Shown: positions 22,629 to 35,419 of the stretch, piece after piece
Layout of the letters: every line of letters begins with the position of its first letter
How positions within the stretch are numbered: the first letter of the stretch is position 1
NCBI GenBank assembly: GCA_023055425.1
Contig: JALGPY010000002.1
Location: 115,766,088 to 115,830,087, forward strand
Length of the DNA: 64,000 bases
Direction of reading: 5' to 3'
DNA from: Linanthus parryae
Lineage: Eukaryota > Streptophyta > Magnoliopsida > Ericales > Polemoniaceae
Program-made: the position numbers and the translations under genes
Notes under the pieces: generated by a model
Told to the model about the DNA's origin: nothing
Database searches by the model: none
The model's input: the letters and a program-made list of their open reading frames with translations, nothing else

Positions 22629-24029
22629 TTTAGGGTTTTGATCATGGATACGCAGCAGAATAATAATAAAGTTAACCGATCAAGAGCCTCCAAGGATCAC
22701 AGGAAGAGAAATCATGACGATGGTAAAGGATTTGTGTTATGTACCTTGGAGGTCTCCTTGATGACTTCTAACGCGAAAAGTATCACGCCTCTACGGTTGA
22801 TCCACACCTAGGATTGTGATCTAGATTTTCCAAACGTCTTGTTCTAGCTAGGAAGAATGGAAGAGGATGAAAATATCACGCAACGGAGCACCATAAGAGA
22901 GGGGCGGCCCTCTATTTGCGGCCAACGGGTAGGGGCGGACGGGTTCGGCCTCCTTGTTGTCTTACTCTCTCCTTCCTTCCCTCCTACTCAATGTATGTTA
23001 TGAGCATAATTTGTAGGGAAAGAAGCTAGGAGCATCCTTTATATAGTCCAACAACTCTTATTTACTACATAAAGGCCCTCTCCTAATCCTACTCAAGTTA
23101 GAATTAGTCCAACTGGCATATTAGTCCTACTAAGTTAGCAAGTTGTTGCGATATGATCCTTCTAATACATTAATCATATTATTTAATTAATTCCCAATTA
23201 TGGTTCAACCCTATATGAAGTGTGACCCCATAGGTTCTATTTAGTTTGCAGTAACTATTTACTAATATGTAGCGGCCTCTAGCAAAACATCCATTCTAGC
23301 CAACAAATAGAAATAGTCATCATGACAAACCTTGTGCAAGTATTGTCTCATCCTTTGTCAAAATATCCCGATTGGACACGAGACATACAATTCACACTCG
23401 TATATCCAATCTATAGTTCCTCGATCCTGGGAATAGCCTTATTCGTGCAAATAGTATCCCATATTGATTTATTTGAGCCTGGACAGACATTCTATAAGAA
23501 CTATTCCTCGAGTGGCCTAGGATATTTGCTCCCGTTATGTGGGAGGTACAAATTCTATCTACATCACCACGATATCTAAGCTTGCTTCCTATTGTATCCG
23601 ATATGCGCCTTTATGACTAACCATTCACGGTGTAGCGTTTGACGCTACCAAAACACAATATTCCACAACCAGATGAAAAGTCACTTCAATTCTAAGGATG
23701 ACAATACCTTTGTCACCGCGAGAAGCACTTTTGACTTTACATAACTTGTATGTAGCCTTCTCGGAGATGGGTCAATCCAGCATGCCATTACTCCTAATGC
23801 ATACCCATGTGTTGGATCATGATATCTCCATATCAATCCAACCCCATACTAGTCTATAGATGATTGTCCTATTAATCATTATAATGGACTATGGATATTT
23901 TAGATAAACAACACAATTGTAAATCTAAGGACTTCATTATATTAAATATCCAATAATAATACAATGAAAGTTCTAACCAATTTATTGTTCATACTAAACT
24001 AGATTGCCTCTAGGGCACCTATTCCAACA
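22629..24029 (-). repeat. 5' LTR of copia element 2, copy A
   Basis: 1,401 bp. It starts TTTAGGGTTTTGAT (TG changed to TT, shared with copy B at 40248) and ends TTCCAACA. It is several percent different from the 3' LTR at 10567, so element 2 inserted well before the tandem duplication. Confidence 0.87.
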
Positions 24030-25760
24030 AGTATCACATCCCATACTCCTTTAGATGCTAAAACTATTGGATTAAATACCCACGCCTCCATGATCATATA
24101 GTAGAGCTTTGATACTTTTTCCAAATTAGTTCTCTACTTCATTCTTGAATTCTTGGAGCTTTTAAAAGGATTCTGATTTGTTTCTTCATAAGATACACAA
24201 GTCTATTCTCTGATGCTATCAGTAAATATGATGAAGAACTTAAAACCATCTTTAGCACTTGTCCTTAGTGGTCCATATACATCAGTATGTAAGAATCCAA
24301 AAGATCATATATTTGCTCAGTAAATAAGTCTTACATGTCTCATATGATTTATAATCAAATGAGTCCAAAAATCCATCCTTATGGAGTCTAGAAATGTATT
24401 TCTTATTCATGTGGCCTACACGACAATGCTAAAGTTAAGTGAGGTTCATATCATTATATGCAAACATCTTGTTATTAATGTTATAGATGAAATTCTCATG
24501 ATTTAAGGATATACAATCCATTAAACAAGAGTGCATGACAATTATGCATTTTATCAAAATAAATGGAACAACATTTGTCCATTATTTTAATAGAAAATGT
24601 TTCTTGTCCAAACAATAAACTTAGATAATGTTCCCACTCATAGAAGGGACATAATCATATTTGTCTATTTCATGGATAATTCCATAAGGCAGAGATACAG
24701 GATAAATTCTTACGGCTATTTTAGCAACTCTTGCTTCATTGCCCCACGTGTAGGTATACTATCATTTATCCAATTGTCTACATATCTTGAGATCCATCAT
24801 ATTTAAATAAATGTGAGATCTTCATCTAGTATCAAATACTTATGATGATGAGATAGGCACATTGGATTCTATAACAATGTATACCTTAAGTGGAATTTAC
24901 AATTCCTTCCTTACTTCCTTCCATGTACGTTTGGATAGTTTCTGTTTCGCTATACCACCTTTATGGGGTTTAAGACAAATTAGTTTTAGCAAAAAACTTG
25001 CTTATACTATTGGGGTACGCGTAAACCTTTTTCCGTTATCCTTACTGTTAACCATGAACATGTTTTTGCCTATGCCCTTATTAGTGTCGTATTTAGCGTT
25101 TGTCAATCATATTGAGTTACTTGATTTAGAACAGACCATCTAAGTTTCCAATTGAATCCAATGCAATTCTTGGTCCAATTGAGTGAACAACTCCTTATTC
25201 TTTATCTATCTCATAGATCATTCCCAACCTCTAAGCTTTCAATCCTATTGAAATTGCTTAGTTGCATTTGAATTTTTGCTTCAGCAGTCACACATTACTA
25301 GCTTGTGACGTCGTGTCACATCTTGATGAATCAAGTCGCCTTGCTTTGGCATGCCCCGAACTTCATTACATATTGATCACAAGTGTAGTCAACTCGCAAA
25401 ATTGGAGCAATCACTTTAAACCTTTCATGTCTACCATGCTCTTGAAAAGAGCTTCCTTTAAATGTATGATCATTTCATACGCCTCCATGTTCTCATCTTG
25501 CTTTTAAAGCTCAGAATTCATGGTAGCTAATATGAAGCAAGTCACATCCAAAGAACCAATCTTTGATGTACCTCCCATTAGGCTTTAGTTTGTTTTGGTA
25601 TTTGGTGGAAGGAAACTTTATGCTCTAGGATATACAACATTTATATTTTTATTTGAGAACGATTCTCAATTTTATACCAGTCTAGAAAACTAATTTCATA
25701 CAATTTGTCCTTCTCAATGACATAGCGATAAAGTCGAGTTTGTTTGTTTAATGCCATAGG
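24030..25760 (-). pseudogene. Copia gag, protease and integrase start (element 1, unit 1)
   Basis: Continuation of element 1 after element 2. From left to right: rest of the integrase core (about 24030-24330), pre-integrase region (about 24330-24570), protease and gag (about 24600-25760). Homology to element 0 and 2 is visible at DNA level, for example the ccatccttatggagtctagaaatg block at 24373 and the gag start gccataggtattcaac near 25755. No frame of useful length remains. Confidence 0.7.
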
Positions 25761-27190
25761 TATTCAACACAAAAAGGATCATGCAAAATATTGTGACGTT
25801 GTGCTATATTTAATAAGGAATTAAATTACTAAACATAGCTCCCACTATTCACCCAAAATTAGTTATTTAGGACGGAACAATTCCAATTGCATCCCATATA
25901 ACTCTTGGTTCAATTGGGCAAATAACTCCTTATTTATATATCCCATAGATAATCCCAATTGTTTGCCTATAGGCTTTCAATCCTATTGAAGTAGCCTAAT
26001 TTCGTCCAACCTCTTACTTCAACAATCGCACATTACTAGCTTGTGTCGTCGCGTCACATCATGATGAATCAAGTCTCCTTGCTTTGGCAAGTCCGAACTT
26101 GATAAAGCATGATTATGATGAGCGTTAAGTCACGACGGATAAAATGCAATATTTAAATTTCATGGATTTCCATTTAATTTTAATTTTTTTTTATCCATAT
26201 TAATTGATCTACTTATTTGGGTTGGGCAATCCCAAAACAAAAGATCCGGGTTGTATTATCTTGTTACCAATTTGCATGCATCATCCATACATCAACAATA
26301 ACTAACAAGAAAATAGATAAACAACCACAAACAAAAAACTTGATGTGGATATGGTCTCCTAAAACTAAGATATTCCCAAGCCAATGAGAGTATCTATAAG
26401 CCCTAAAAAAATAGCAAGATCGTTTCCATGTGCCTCCATCTTTTAGTCCATGCGCCTTAGCTTGTGGAATGCCGCCATGTTGTCGTTTCTTAAATTCTTT
26501 AGGCTTCTTATACAAGTCTTGACTATCATCTGCTCTATATAATACTAGCTAGCATCTATACTAAACAGAGAGACCTCACAAGTTGAAGAGAAGACCAGCT
26601 CGCATGCCGTAAAACCTAATTAATTAATTAATTAATTAATACTAGTACAATAAAACCAAACCACAAAATTAAACATTCACAACATCCACATCTAAGACCC
26701 TATCCAATCACCATGCAAAAGCACATAATACAGTTAAAATCCAATTTTAACGCGCATGGTCAATTTAGTTTAATTTTGAATTTTTAGGGTCAAAACGGTC
26801 CAAGAGGGCCCACCAACTACTTGGTCGAACCCTAATGGACCGCTACAAGGCCTTGGGCCGGCCAGCCCGGCCCTTGGCCGTGGCCTTACTTGGCGCGCAA
26901 GGAGAGGCGGGCGGCTCTAGGGTTTTGGCCCTAGGGTTGTTTCCTACCCTCCTTCCTTCCTTCCTAAGTTTGCCTATTTCCTGTTTTAAGAAAAATACCT
27001 TTTTAATTAAAATTGTTCCAAAACCCTAGTTTTCTAGATCCAAATTCCCTAATATTTACATCATATGTAAATTTAGCTAATTCTTTTCTGAATCCAATTC
27101 AGTTTGCCAATTTTAGTTTTACGCGATAAATCATAAATCATAAATTGACAATAAAGTAACACATAAATCCCGTTATGCACTACGACATGT
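25761..27190 (-). other. Leader of copia element 1 (unit 1)
   Basis: Non-coding leader with blocks shared with elements 0 and 2. It includes an (ATTA)n tract near 26618-26640 and a GC-rich ggccgg tract near 26840-26890. Not a gene. Confidence 0.65.
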
Positions 27191-27203
27191 GGCTCTGATA
27201 CCA
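27191..27203 (-). other. Primer-binding site of copia element 1 (unit 1)
   Basis: GGCTCTGATACCA on the plus strand, the exact reverse complement of the tRNA-Met primer site TGGTATCAGAGCC. The copy in unit 2 is at 44814-44826. Confidence 0.85.
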
Positions 27204-27204
27204 C

Positions 27205-27653
27205 TGTAGGGTTTTGATTTGTATTACGCAGCGGAATAAACAAAATTAACTCTTTTCAAGACCCTCCAAGGATCACAGAACTAGACATTCTAACGATGGT
27301 AAGAGATAAAAGCATCGTGTACCTTGTTTGTCTCCTTTGATGACTTCACGTGAAATAGTGTCCACGTCTCTATGGAAGTCCACTCCTAGGATTACTCCGG
27401 ATCCTTCTCATGCCATTTTTCTATCTAGGGAATAATGAGGAAGAAGAAGATCACGCAAAACGAGACCAAGAGGTTGTGCCTCCTTGGTGGTCAACGGGTA
27501 GGGGACGGACGGCACTAGGGGTTCGGCCCTAGTGACTTGCTCTCTCCTTTCTTTGTTCTCTCTCTCAATAATGATCCAAAATTATTAGAAAATAAACTAG
27601 GAGTTCCCTTATATAGTTAATAACTCTCTACTTACTACATATTATCCCCAATT
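27205..27653 (-). repeat. Right LTR of element 1, truncated by the duplication junction
   Basis: First 449 bp of the LTR (TGTAGGGTTTTGATTTG...). It stops at the junction where unit 2 begins with integrase-region sequence. The complete version of this LTR is at 44828-46233. Confidence 0.9.
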
Positions 27654-28175
27654 TTACCTGAGCAATTTACTCCACGACATCTTGTGATCCTGCTCATGTC
27701 CCATCAATTGATTAATATTCTTTTGTGGCTCTTGAACTGCTTCAAGTTCTACTGTCCTCCCATTGTTTCTTTTAGAGACAATCTTTATCTAGAAACACAG
27801 CGGTTAGAGAAACAAACAATTTGTTCTCGATTGGATTGTAGAAATAATATCTTTTAGGATATTCCAAAAACACATTTATCCAACTTGGGGTCAAAATTAT
27901 CTGACCGTAAACACTTTACATAAACTTCAAAATCCCAAATCTTTATGAATGACATACTAGGACACCTCCTAGTCCATATCTTATATGGTGTTATTCATAA
28001 CCGATTTTGATGGAACAAGGTTAAGGGAGAAATTGTTGTAAATAGATCATGGCCCCGAAAGTATACATGAAGTTCTATTTGACACATCATGGATCAAGCC
28101 GTGTCCAACATGGTCCGGGTTCTCCTCTCAGACATGCCATTTCGTAATGGTGTTCTAGGTAGAGTGGGTTGGGAT
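27654..28175 (-). pseudogene. Integrase remnant of element 1 (unit 2)
   Basis: Duplicate of 10045-10566 with six single-base differences. It ends at the left target site of element 2 copy B (gggat, 28171-28175). Confidence 0.75.
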
Positions 28176-29582
28176 TGTAGGGTTTTGATCATGGATACGA
28201 AGCGGAATAACAATAAATTTATTCGATCAAGACCCTCCAAGAATCACAGGACGAGAAATCATGACGATGGTAAAGGATTTGTGTTATGTACCTTGGAGGT
28301 CTCCTTGATGACTTCTCACGCAAAAAATATCACGCCTCTACGGTTGATTCACGCCTAGGATTGAGATCTAGATCTTCCAAACGCCTTGTGCTAGCTCTGA
28401 AGAATGGAAGAGGATGAAGAAATCACGCAACGAGCACCAAAAGAGAGGGCGACCCTCTCTATGTGGCCGATGGGTAGGGGTCGGACGCAAGGGGATTCGG
28501 CCTCCTTGTTGTCTTGCTCTCTCCTTCCTTCCCTCATACTCAATATGTGTTATGAGCATAAGTTGTAGGGAAGGAATCTAGGGGAATACTTTATATAGTC
28601 CAACAAATCCTTGTTAATACATAAAGGCCCTCTCCTAATCCTACTCAAGTTCGGATTAGTCCAACTTGCATTTTAGTCCTACTAAATTAGCCAGTTTTTG
28701 CGATTTGATCCTTCTCATTAATTAATCATATTAATTAATTAATTCACAAGTCTAGTTCAACCCTATATGGTGTGTGACCCTATAGGTTCTATTTTTTTGG
28801 TAGTAACTATTTACTAATATGGAGCGGCCTCTAGCAAGACATCCATTCTAGCCAACAAATAGAAATAATCATCATGACAAACCTTGTGCAAGTATTGTCT
28901 CATCCCTTTGTCAAGATATCCGGATTGGACACGATATATACAAGTCACACTCGTATATCCAATCCATAGTTCCTCGATCCTGGGATAAGCCTTATTCATG
29001 CAAATAACATCAATATCCCATATTGAGTTATTTGAGTCTGGCCAGACATTCTATAAGCACTATCCCTCGAGTGGCCTAGGATATTTGCTCCCGCTATGTG
29101 GGACGGAAAAATTCTATCTACATACCTACGATATCTAAGCTTGCTTCCTATTGTATCCAATACGCGCCTTTATGACTACCCCTTCACGGTGTAGCGTTTG
29201 GCACTACCAAAACACAATATTCCACAACTGGATTAACTAGTCACTTCAAGTCTAAGGATGACAATACCGTTGTCACCGAGAGAAGCACTTGTGACTTTAC
29301 ATAACTTGTATGTAGCCTTCTCGGAGATGGGTCAATCCAGCATGTCATTACTCCTAATGCATACACATGTTTTGGATCATGATATATCCATATCAATCCA
29401 ACCCCATACTAGTCTATAGATGATTGTCCTATTAATCATTATAATGAGTAGATATATTTAAGATAAACAACACAATTGTAAATCTAAGGACTTCATTATA
29501 TAAAATATCCAATAAATAATAAAATGAAATTTCTAGCCATTTCATACTAAACTAGATTGCCTCTAGGGCACCTATTCCAACA
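28176..29582 (-). repeat. 3' LTR of copia element 2, copy B
   Basis: Starts with the canonical TGTAGGG and ends TTCCAACA. I counted 12 single-base differences from copy A over 1,407 bp. Confidence 0.88.
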
Positions 29583-29592
29583 GTCTCCCACT
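29583..29592 (-). other. Polypurine tract of copia element 2, copy B
   Basis: GTCTCCCACT on the plus strand, identical to copy A. Confidence 0.8.
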
Positions 29593-32513
29593 TGCACTAG
29601 AGCCAATCCAGTGCATCTCGTATGCCAATGCTCCTAGTGTGCCCGCATGCTTGCGCTGAACAAGCAGCTTTGTAAGTGGATCTAACAGATTCCCATTTGT
29701 AGGAATCTTGCATATCCAAACATCTCCTCTTTCGATAATATCTTGAATAAGATTGAACTTTCTCCGATACGTGCTTGGATTTTTGGTGCGACCTGGGTTC
29801 CTTTGATTGCGCGACTACCCCAGTTTTGTGACAATACATATTTATTGGATCTGCAATGCTAGGAACCACACCAAGCTCAGTAACGAACTTTGTAATCAAA
29901 ATAGCCTCTTTTGCTGCGCCATTCGCAACAATGTACTCAGCCTCTGTTATAGAATCAGCTATCGTCTCTTGCTTGGAACTCTTCCAGCCCACCGCTGCTC
30001 CATTCAGGCAAAACACAAACCCCAACTGTGATCTGAAATCATCTAAGTCGGTCTGGAAGCTTGCATCCGTGTAACCCCTTACACGCAACTCCTCTTCACC
30101 TCCAAATATCAAGAACGCATCCTTATTTCTTCTCAAGAATTTTAGGATGTTCTTGACCGCAATCCACTGACTCTCACCTGGATTGTACTGTTATCTTCTT
30201 GTCATACTCAATGCATATGACACATCTGGTCTAGTACATAACATGGCGTACATGATTGATCCTATGGCCGAGGCATAGGGAACCCTACTCATGTGTTCCT
30301 TCTCAAGCTCATTGGAAGGACAATCACTCTTCGAAAAAGAGATTCAATGCGACATGGGAAATAATCCCTTCTTGGAATCTTGCATGCTGAACCGTTTCAG
30401 CACCTTGTCTATATATGTACTTTGACTTAGGCCGAGCATCCTTTTAGATCTATCTCTATAGATCTTTATACCGAGTATATAGGATGCTTCACCTAAGTAT
30501 TTCATTGAGAAACACTTTCCTAGCCAATCTTTAACAGATTGAAACATGGGAATGTCATTTCCAATTAGTAGTAAGTCATCCACATAAAAGACCAGAAAAG
30601 CAACACAACTCCCACTAACCTTCTTGTAGACACAAGACTCATCTTCGTTTCTGATGAAGCCATAATCTTTGACTACTTCATCAAAACGTCGATTCCAACT
30701 CCTAGAAGCTTGCTTCAACCCATAAATGGACCGTTGCATTACAGAATTTGTTGGCTTGCTTTGGATCTTGAAAACCCTCAGGTTGTGTCATGTACACACC
30801 CTCAATGATATTCCCCTAAGGGAATGCTATTTTGACATACATCTGCCAAATCTCATAGTCGTAGTATGCTGCAATAGCAAGTAAGATTCGGATGGATTTG
30901 GTCATTGCGAGTGGTGAAAAGGTTTCATCATAGTAAATACCATGAATCCGTCGGAATCCTTTAGCCACCAAAAGGCTCTTATAGGTAATCACATTACCAT
31001 CCATGTCGATCTTCTTCTTGAAGAGCCACTTCCACCCTATGGGGCGAGCCCCTTCGGGTGGTTCCACCAAAGTCCACACTTTGTTGGTATACATGGATTC
31101 CATCTCGTATCTCATGGCCTCAAGCCACTTCTGAGATTCCGGCCCTTCTATGGACTCTTTATAGGTTGTAGGATCATCATCTATGAGTATCGTGTCACCA
31201 AATTTAGTCACGAGAAGTCCATACCTCTTAGGCTCCTAGCGCACTCTACCTGATTTACGAAGCTTTTTTGTTACTTGAACAGGCTGTTCCACAACCTCTT
31301 GTGGTTCCTGCTCGTGTTCCATAGTAGGATCAATGCTTTGTGGTTCATGAACTTCCTCAAGTTCTATAGTCCTCCCACTTGCTTCTTTAGAGACAAACTC
31401 TCTTTCTAGAAACACGCTGGACCGAGCAACAAACAATTTGTTATCAGTTGGATTGTGGAAATAATATCCCTTAGTTTCCTTAGCTTTTCTGATTGTAAAC
31501 GTTTTACATATAAATCCCACAAATTTGCATTTGTCCGACTTAGGCCCTAGCTTGTTTGATTGTAAAAGTTTTACATATAAATCGCAGCCCCAAATCTTCA
31601 TGAACGACACTGTAGGACGCCTCCCACTCCACATCTCATGTGGTGTCTTCATGACTGACTTAGATGGAACACGGTTAATGGTGAAAGATGCACTCAATAT
31701 AGCATAGCCCCAAAATGATAATGGAAGATCAGTTTGACACATCATAGATCGAACCATATCTAATAGAGTTCGATTCCTCCTCTTGGACACGCTATTCCAC
31801 TGTGGCGTTCCGGGTGGAGTTAGTTGGGATATTATCCCACACTCTCTAAGATAGTCGTCAAACTCTTGGCTCGAGTATTCTCCTCCACGATTCGATCGTA
31901 GAGTTTTAATACTTTTGCCAAGCTGCTTCTCTACTTCATTCTTGAATTCTTTGAACTTTTCAAAGGACTCGGATTTGACCTTCATAAGGTATACAAATCC
32001 ATATCTACTGAAATCATCAGTAAATGTGATGAAGTAGACATAACCACCTGGCAGGCGTGGCAAAGGGCCTATATACATCAGTATGTACAAGAGCAAATCG
32101 CTCACTAGTCCTATCACCTTTCTTATTGAAGGGGACTTTGTCATATTTCCAATAAACAAGCCTCACATGTCTCACATGATTCAAAATCAAATGACTCTAG
32201 GAATCCATATTTATGGACTCTAGATACACGGTTCTCATTTATATGGCCTAAACGACAATGCCAAAGATAAGAAGGATTTAAATCATTTATTTTAATCCTC
32301 TTGGTTTTAATGTTATAGACATGATTGTTTAGATCAAGGATATATAATCTATTAAATATTTGCGCACTATAATAGTGAATACTATTAAAAACAAATTGAA
32401 GAACAATTGTTCTTTATTAAAATAATAAAACCTTCCTTGTCCAAACATGAAATAGAAATAATGTTTCTGCTCATAGCAGGCACAAAATAGCAATTATTTA
32501 ATTCTAAGACTAA
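29593..32513 (-). pseudogene. Copia pol, copy B of element 2
   Basis: Same domain order as copy A. RNase H is one open stretch here (29597-30136). The RT core is split by a stop near 30344, inside PMSH-GISLSK, where copy A is open. YVDD is at 30575-30586, and the RT N-terminal part at 30816-31211. Integrase at 31236-32159 again has Asn in RSNRGGEY and Lys in SVSKRRN, so both catalytic losses predate the duplication. Confidence 0.88.
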
Positions 32514-33533
32514 TCATGAAGGCAGAGACAGCTCGTACACGCCTACAGCCAATGCAGCAACCTTTTCTCCATTCCCAACGCGCAAATCTATCTCTCCTTT
32601 AGAAAATCTTCTACTTCTCTTTAGATCTCTCACATTTCCATAAATGTGAGATCCACATCCAGTATCCAATACCCAAGATGAAGAGCAAGTAATATTAATA
32701 TCTATAACAAAAATACCTTGTGGTGGTTCCTCCAGATATTTTGGGCAGTTCCTCCTCCAGTTTCCATGCTGACTGCAGTAGTGACATTCACCTTTAGTCA
32801 CACATTTGGCAACGCCACCAACAGGCTTAAGGGCAGATTCTTTGGGTTTGGAAACTGCCTTGCCTTTTCCCTTGGAGGTAGAGGCAAACCTTTTTCCCTT
32901 TCCTTTCTGCACCGTCATTATGGATTTGCCCTTACCCTTGTTCATGCTTTGTTCAGATGTCCTCAACATACTGAGTAAATCTGGCAGAGGTTTCACGATC
33001 TCATTCATGTTATAGTTCATGATGAATTGTCCATAACTCTCAGGCAACGATCGCAAGATGAGATCGGTGGCCAACTCTTGACCCACAGGAAACCCTAAGC
33101 GGTCGAGGCTCTCTAGATAGCCTATCATACGCAACACGTGCGGCCCCACGGGGTTTCCCTCTGACATATGACATTTGAACAATGCCTTGGAAACTTCATA
33201 CCTCTCAACCCTAGCGAGCTGCTTCAAGTGTGCGATCATATCGACTGCATGCATGTTCTCATGTTGCTTCTGTAGCTCAGAGGACATGGTGCAAAGCATA
33301 AGGAAGGCCGCATCATTAGCATCATCAACACGCTTCTGATACGCCTTTACGGCTGCAGGAGTGTTGTTTTCCGGACCATCAGGAACTTGCTCCTCAAGAG
33401 CGTACAGTTTCTTTTCTTGCTTGAGAACGATTCTCAAGTTTCTGTACCATTCTAGAAAATTGGTCCCGGAGAGCATGTCATTCTCAAGGACATAGCGTAG
33501 GGAGTGAGAAGAGTGCGATGAGTTGTTTGCCAT
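32514..33533 (-). pseudogene. Copia gag-protease, copy B of element 2 (open frame)
   Basis: The longest intact frame in the nest, about 340 codons from MANNSSHSS to the shared TGA after SLPS. It lacks the stop of copy A but has an in-frame 12-bp deletion that removes four residues (FQDQ) after HLKQL. The zinc knuckle has Asn in place of His. The protease DTG is intact. Gag might still be translated, but pol is broken. Confidence 0.85.
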
Positions 33534-33888
33534 TGGAATTCTACAAAAAAGGAAAATACGCAAGTTCTAGTATTGTGAATAATTAAGTATATTTAATAAT
33601 GGCTTATTAAATACAGCTCCCACTATTTTTTTACGGATTAATAACCCTCAAATATTAATGCGGAAAATATCATTATATTTTTTAGTGGGTGCCAAGATCC
33701 CTATTTCACTTCTTTTGAGCTTGCTTTGGCAAGTCACCCAAAACCAGCTATTTAGGTAGGAACAATTCCAATTGAATCCTTATGCAACTCTTGGTTCAAT
33801 TGGGCAAATAACTCCTTATTTATCCATCCCATGGATAATCCCAATTGTTTGCCTCTAGGCTTTTAATCTTATTTAAACACCTAGTTGC

Positions 33889-34783
33889 TCACGAGCCTGA
33901 ATTACGCGTATTGCGCAAGTGTACGGTCAAGTAGTAAAGCGGAGTCTTTAGGACTCCGGGTTGTCAAACCCACAGGGAGTTGAGACGCTAATAGCCGATT
34001 GTTAATCAAATTATGACACAGAGTAACTGGTAAAAGGGTTTGAATGTTTGTAACTTGGCCACCCTCAATCAAGTGGCTCTATGAACTAAGAATTAAAATT
34101 TATTAATTAAACTGAGAGTTATGGAGAAACTAGATGATTTAGGATCCCTAGGGTACTCAATTGATTTCCGGATTCTATTCACAACACTTCACTTTGTCTT
34201 CCACCATATCGGATTATGCGTGCAACACATATCTTTCAATCATGTGTCACTTTGTAATGTAATAAACAACGAATCCTTTCAGCCTATGTTGTTAATCACT
34301 TTACTCTAGTTAATGTGCTAAAGAGACCTACAAAACATCTCAATCTTGCAAACTTATTACTCTAGCATAATGAACTGAACCCAATCCTTATGTGATCACT
34401 CTCATTCTTTCACCTTTCAGTCTCAAGAATATTAAGAACGTCTTTCTACTCTTCACAAACCTAGGGTTGAGTTATTTTCATACACTCCCCTAGATAACTA
34501 ACATTCTATGGGTGATGAAGCCGCACATGCTAAGAATTAAGAACTTGAATAGAAGAATAAAGTGAAATTAAGAATCAACATGATGTAAATCCATGAATCC
34601 ATAAATCAATTAAGTGAAACTCTACTTCTCCATAATCACCTAGATATGAGTTTAGCTAGACGTAGAATAGCTTGAAAACATCATAATCTCCATAGAAAGT
34701 AGCATAAGAGATGGAGAAAAAGAATCAAACGGAGAAATCCTTGAAGAGATGGCGTGAACCCTTCTTCCTTGAGCTTCCTTGCG

Positions 34784-34831
<48 letters not shown>

Positions 34832-35419
34832 GTCGTGTGTGTCTCCAGGTCTTCCCTCATGTTTTTTATGTCACCAGCTGGGGGCGAGTTTTTGAATGCA
34901 CTTTGCTGAAATTGCATTCCAGCCCCTCCAGTTTGTAATTCCCGGCCAGCATTGTAAGCTGATCTTGCGCGGGTCATTACTCTCTCATCCGGACTCCGAT
35001 TGAGCTTTGTGACCTATCGTTGGAAAGCTCTTTGAGTATAACTTCATTTCGAACCAATATCACTCCCGAATTCATTGTGGAACTCAAGATATCTTCAGAT
35101 TAGTGCAAATTGATCATCCTAGCTCCTCCAATTCAGCTTCTCTTTACTCCACTAGTGCTCCCGTTGTTTCCGAAGTTCGTTCCTTTGCTCTTAGCAACAA
35201 CTTAGCATCCATTCCTATCAAAACAACATGAAAAAACATATCAAGAGATCATATTTGACAAATAACAACTTAAATATGCAAAGAAACGCCTGGATTAACA
35301 ATAAAGCGCATATAAAGCATCAAGTGATAAAACATAACATATTCTTTACAATTAAGCTCGAATATCTCATTATTACGTTGAAAATGGACAAAATATATAG
35401 ATCCTAAAAGACGCTATCA
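33889..35419 (-). repeat. Complete LTR of gypsy copy B
   Basis: 1,531 bp with the same ends as copy A: TCACGAGCC next to the target site at left, and gacgctatca at right (one change from ggcgctatca). It holds a CT tract at 34790-34828. Confidence 0.8.

Larger units (their letters stand above)
10567..24029 (-). mobile_element. Copia element 2, copy A (with nested gypsy element)
   Basis: Complete minus-strand copia element: LTR 10567-11973, polypurine tract, RNase H, RT, integrase, protease and gag down to 15935, leader, a nested Ty3/gypsy element at 16292-21610, leader again, primer site 22615-22627, and LTR 22629-24029. It sits in the integrase region of element 1, where gttgggat is interrupted. 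The target duplication is gggat on the left (10562-10566) and decayed agtat on the right (24030-24034). Without the gypsy insertion it measures about 8.1 kb. Confidence 0.9.
10045..27653. repeat. Tandem duplication, unit 1 (17,609 bp)
   Basis: This unit and the next align end to end with small indels. I counted 18 differences over the first 1.96 kb, about 1%. The left edge reads gtgTTAcctgag at 10042, the junction reads attTTAcctgag at 27651, and the right edge reads attTTAttcatg at 45274, so three bases (TTA) are shared at both breakpoints. Both edges lie inside copia element 1. The unit carries element 2 and the nested gypsy element. Confidence 0.93.

Noticed and set aside
22629..24029. LTR-to-LTR unequal recombination as cause of the 17.6-kb duplication
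   Set aside because: Junction bases fall in the element 1 integrase region and mid-LTR, with only TTA in common, not at matching LTR positions.
32514..33533. Long frame as a host gene
   Set aside because: Zinc knuckle, DTG protease site, flanking pol and LTRs show it is copia gag-protease.
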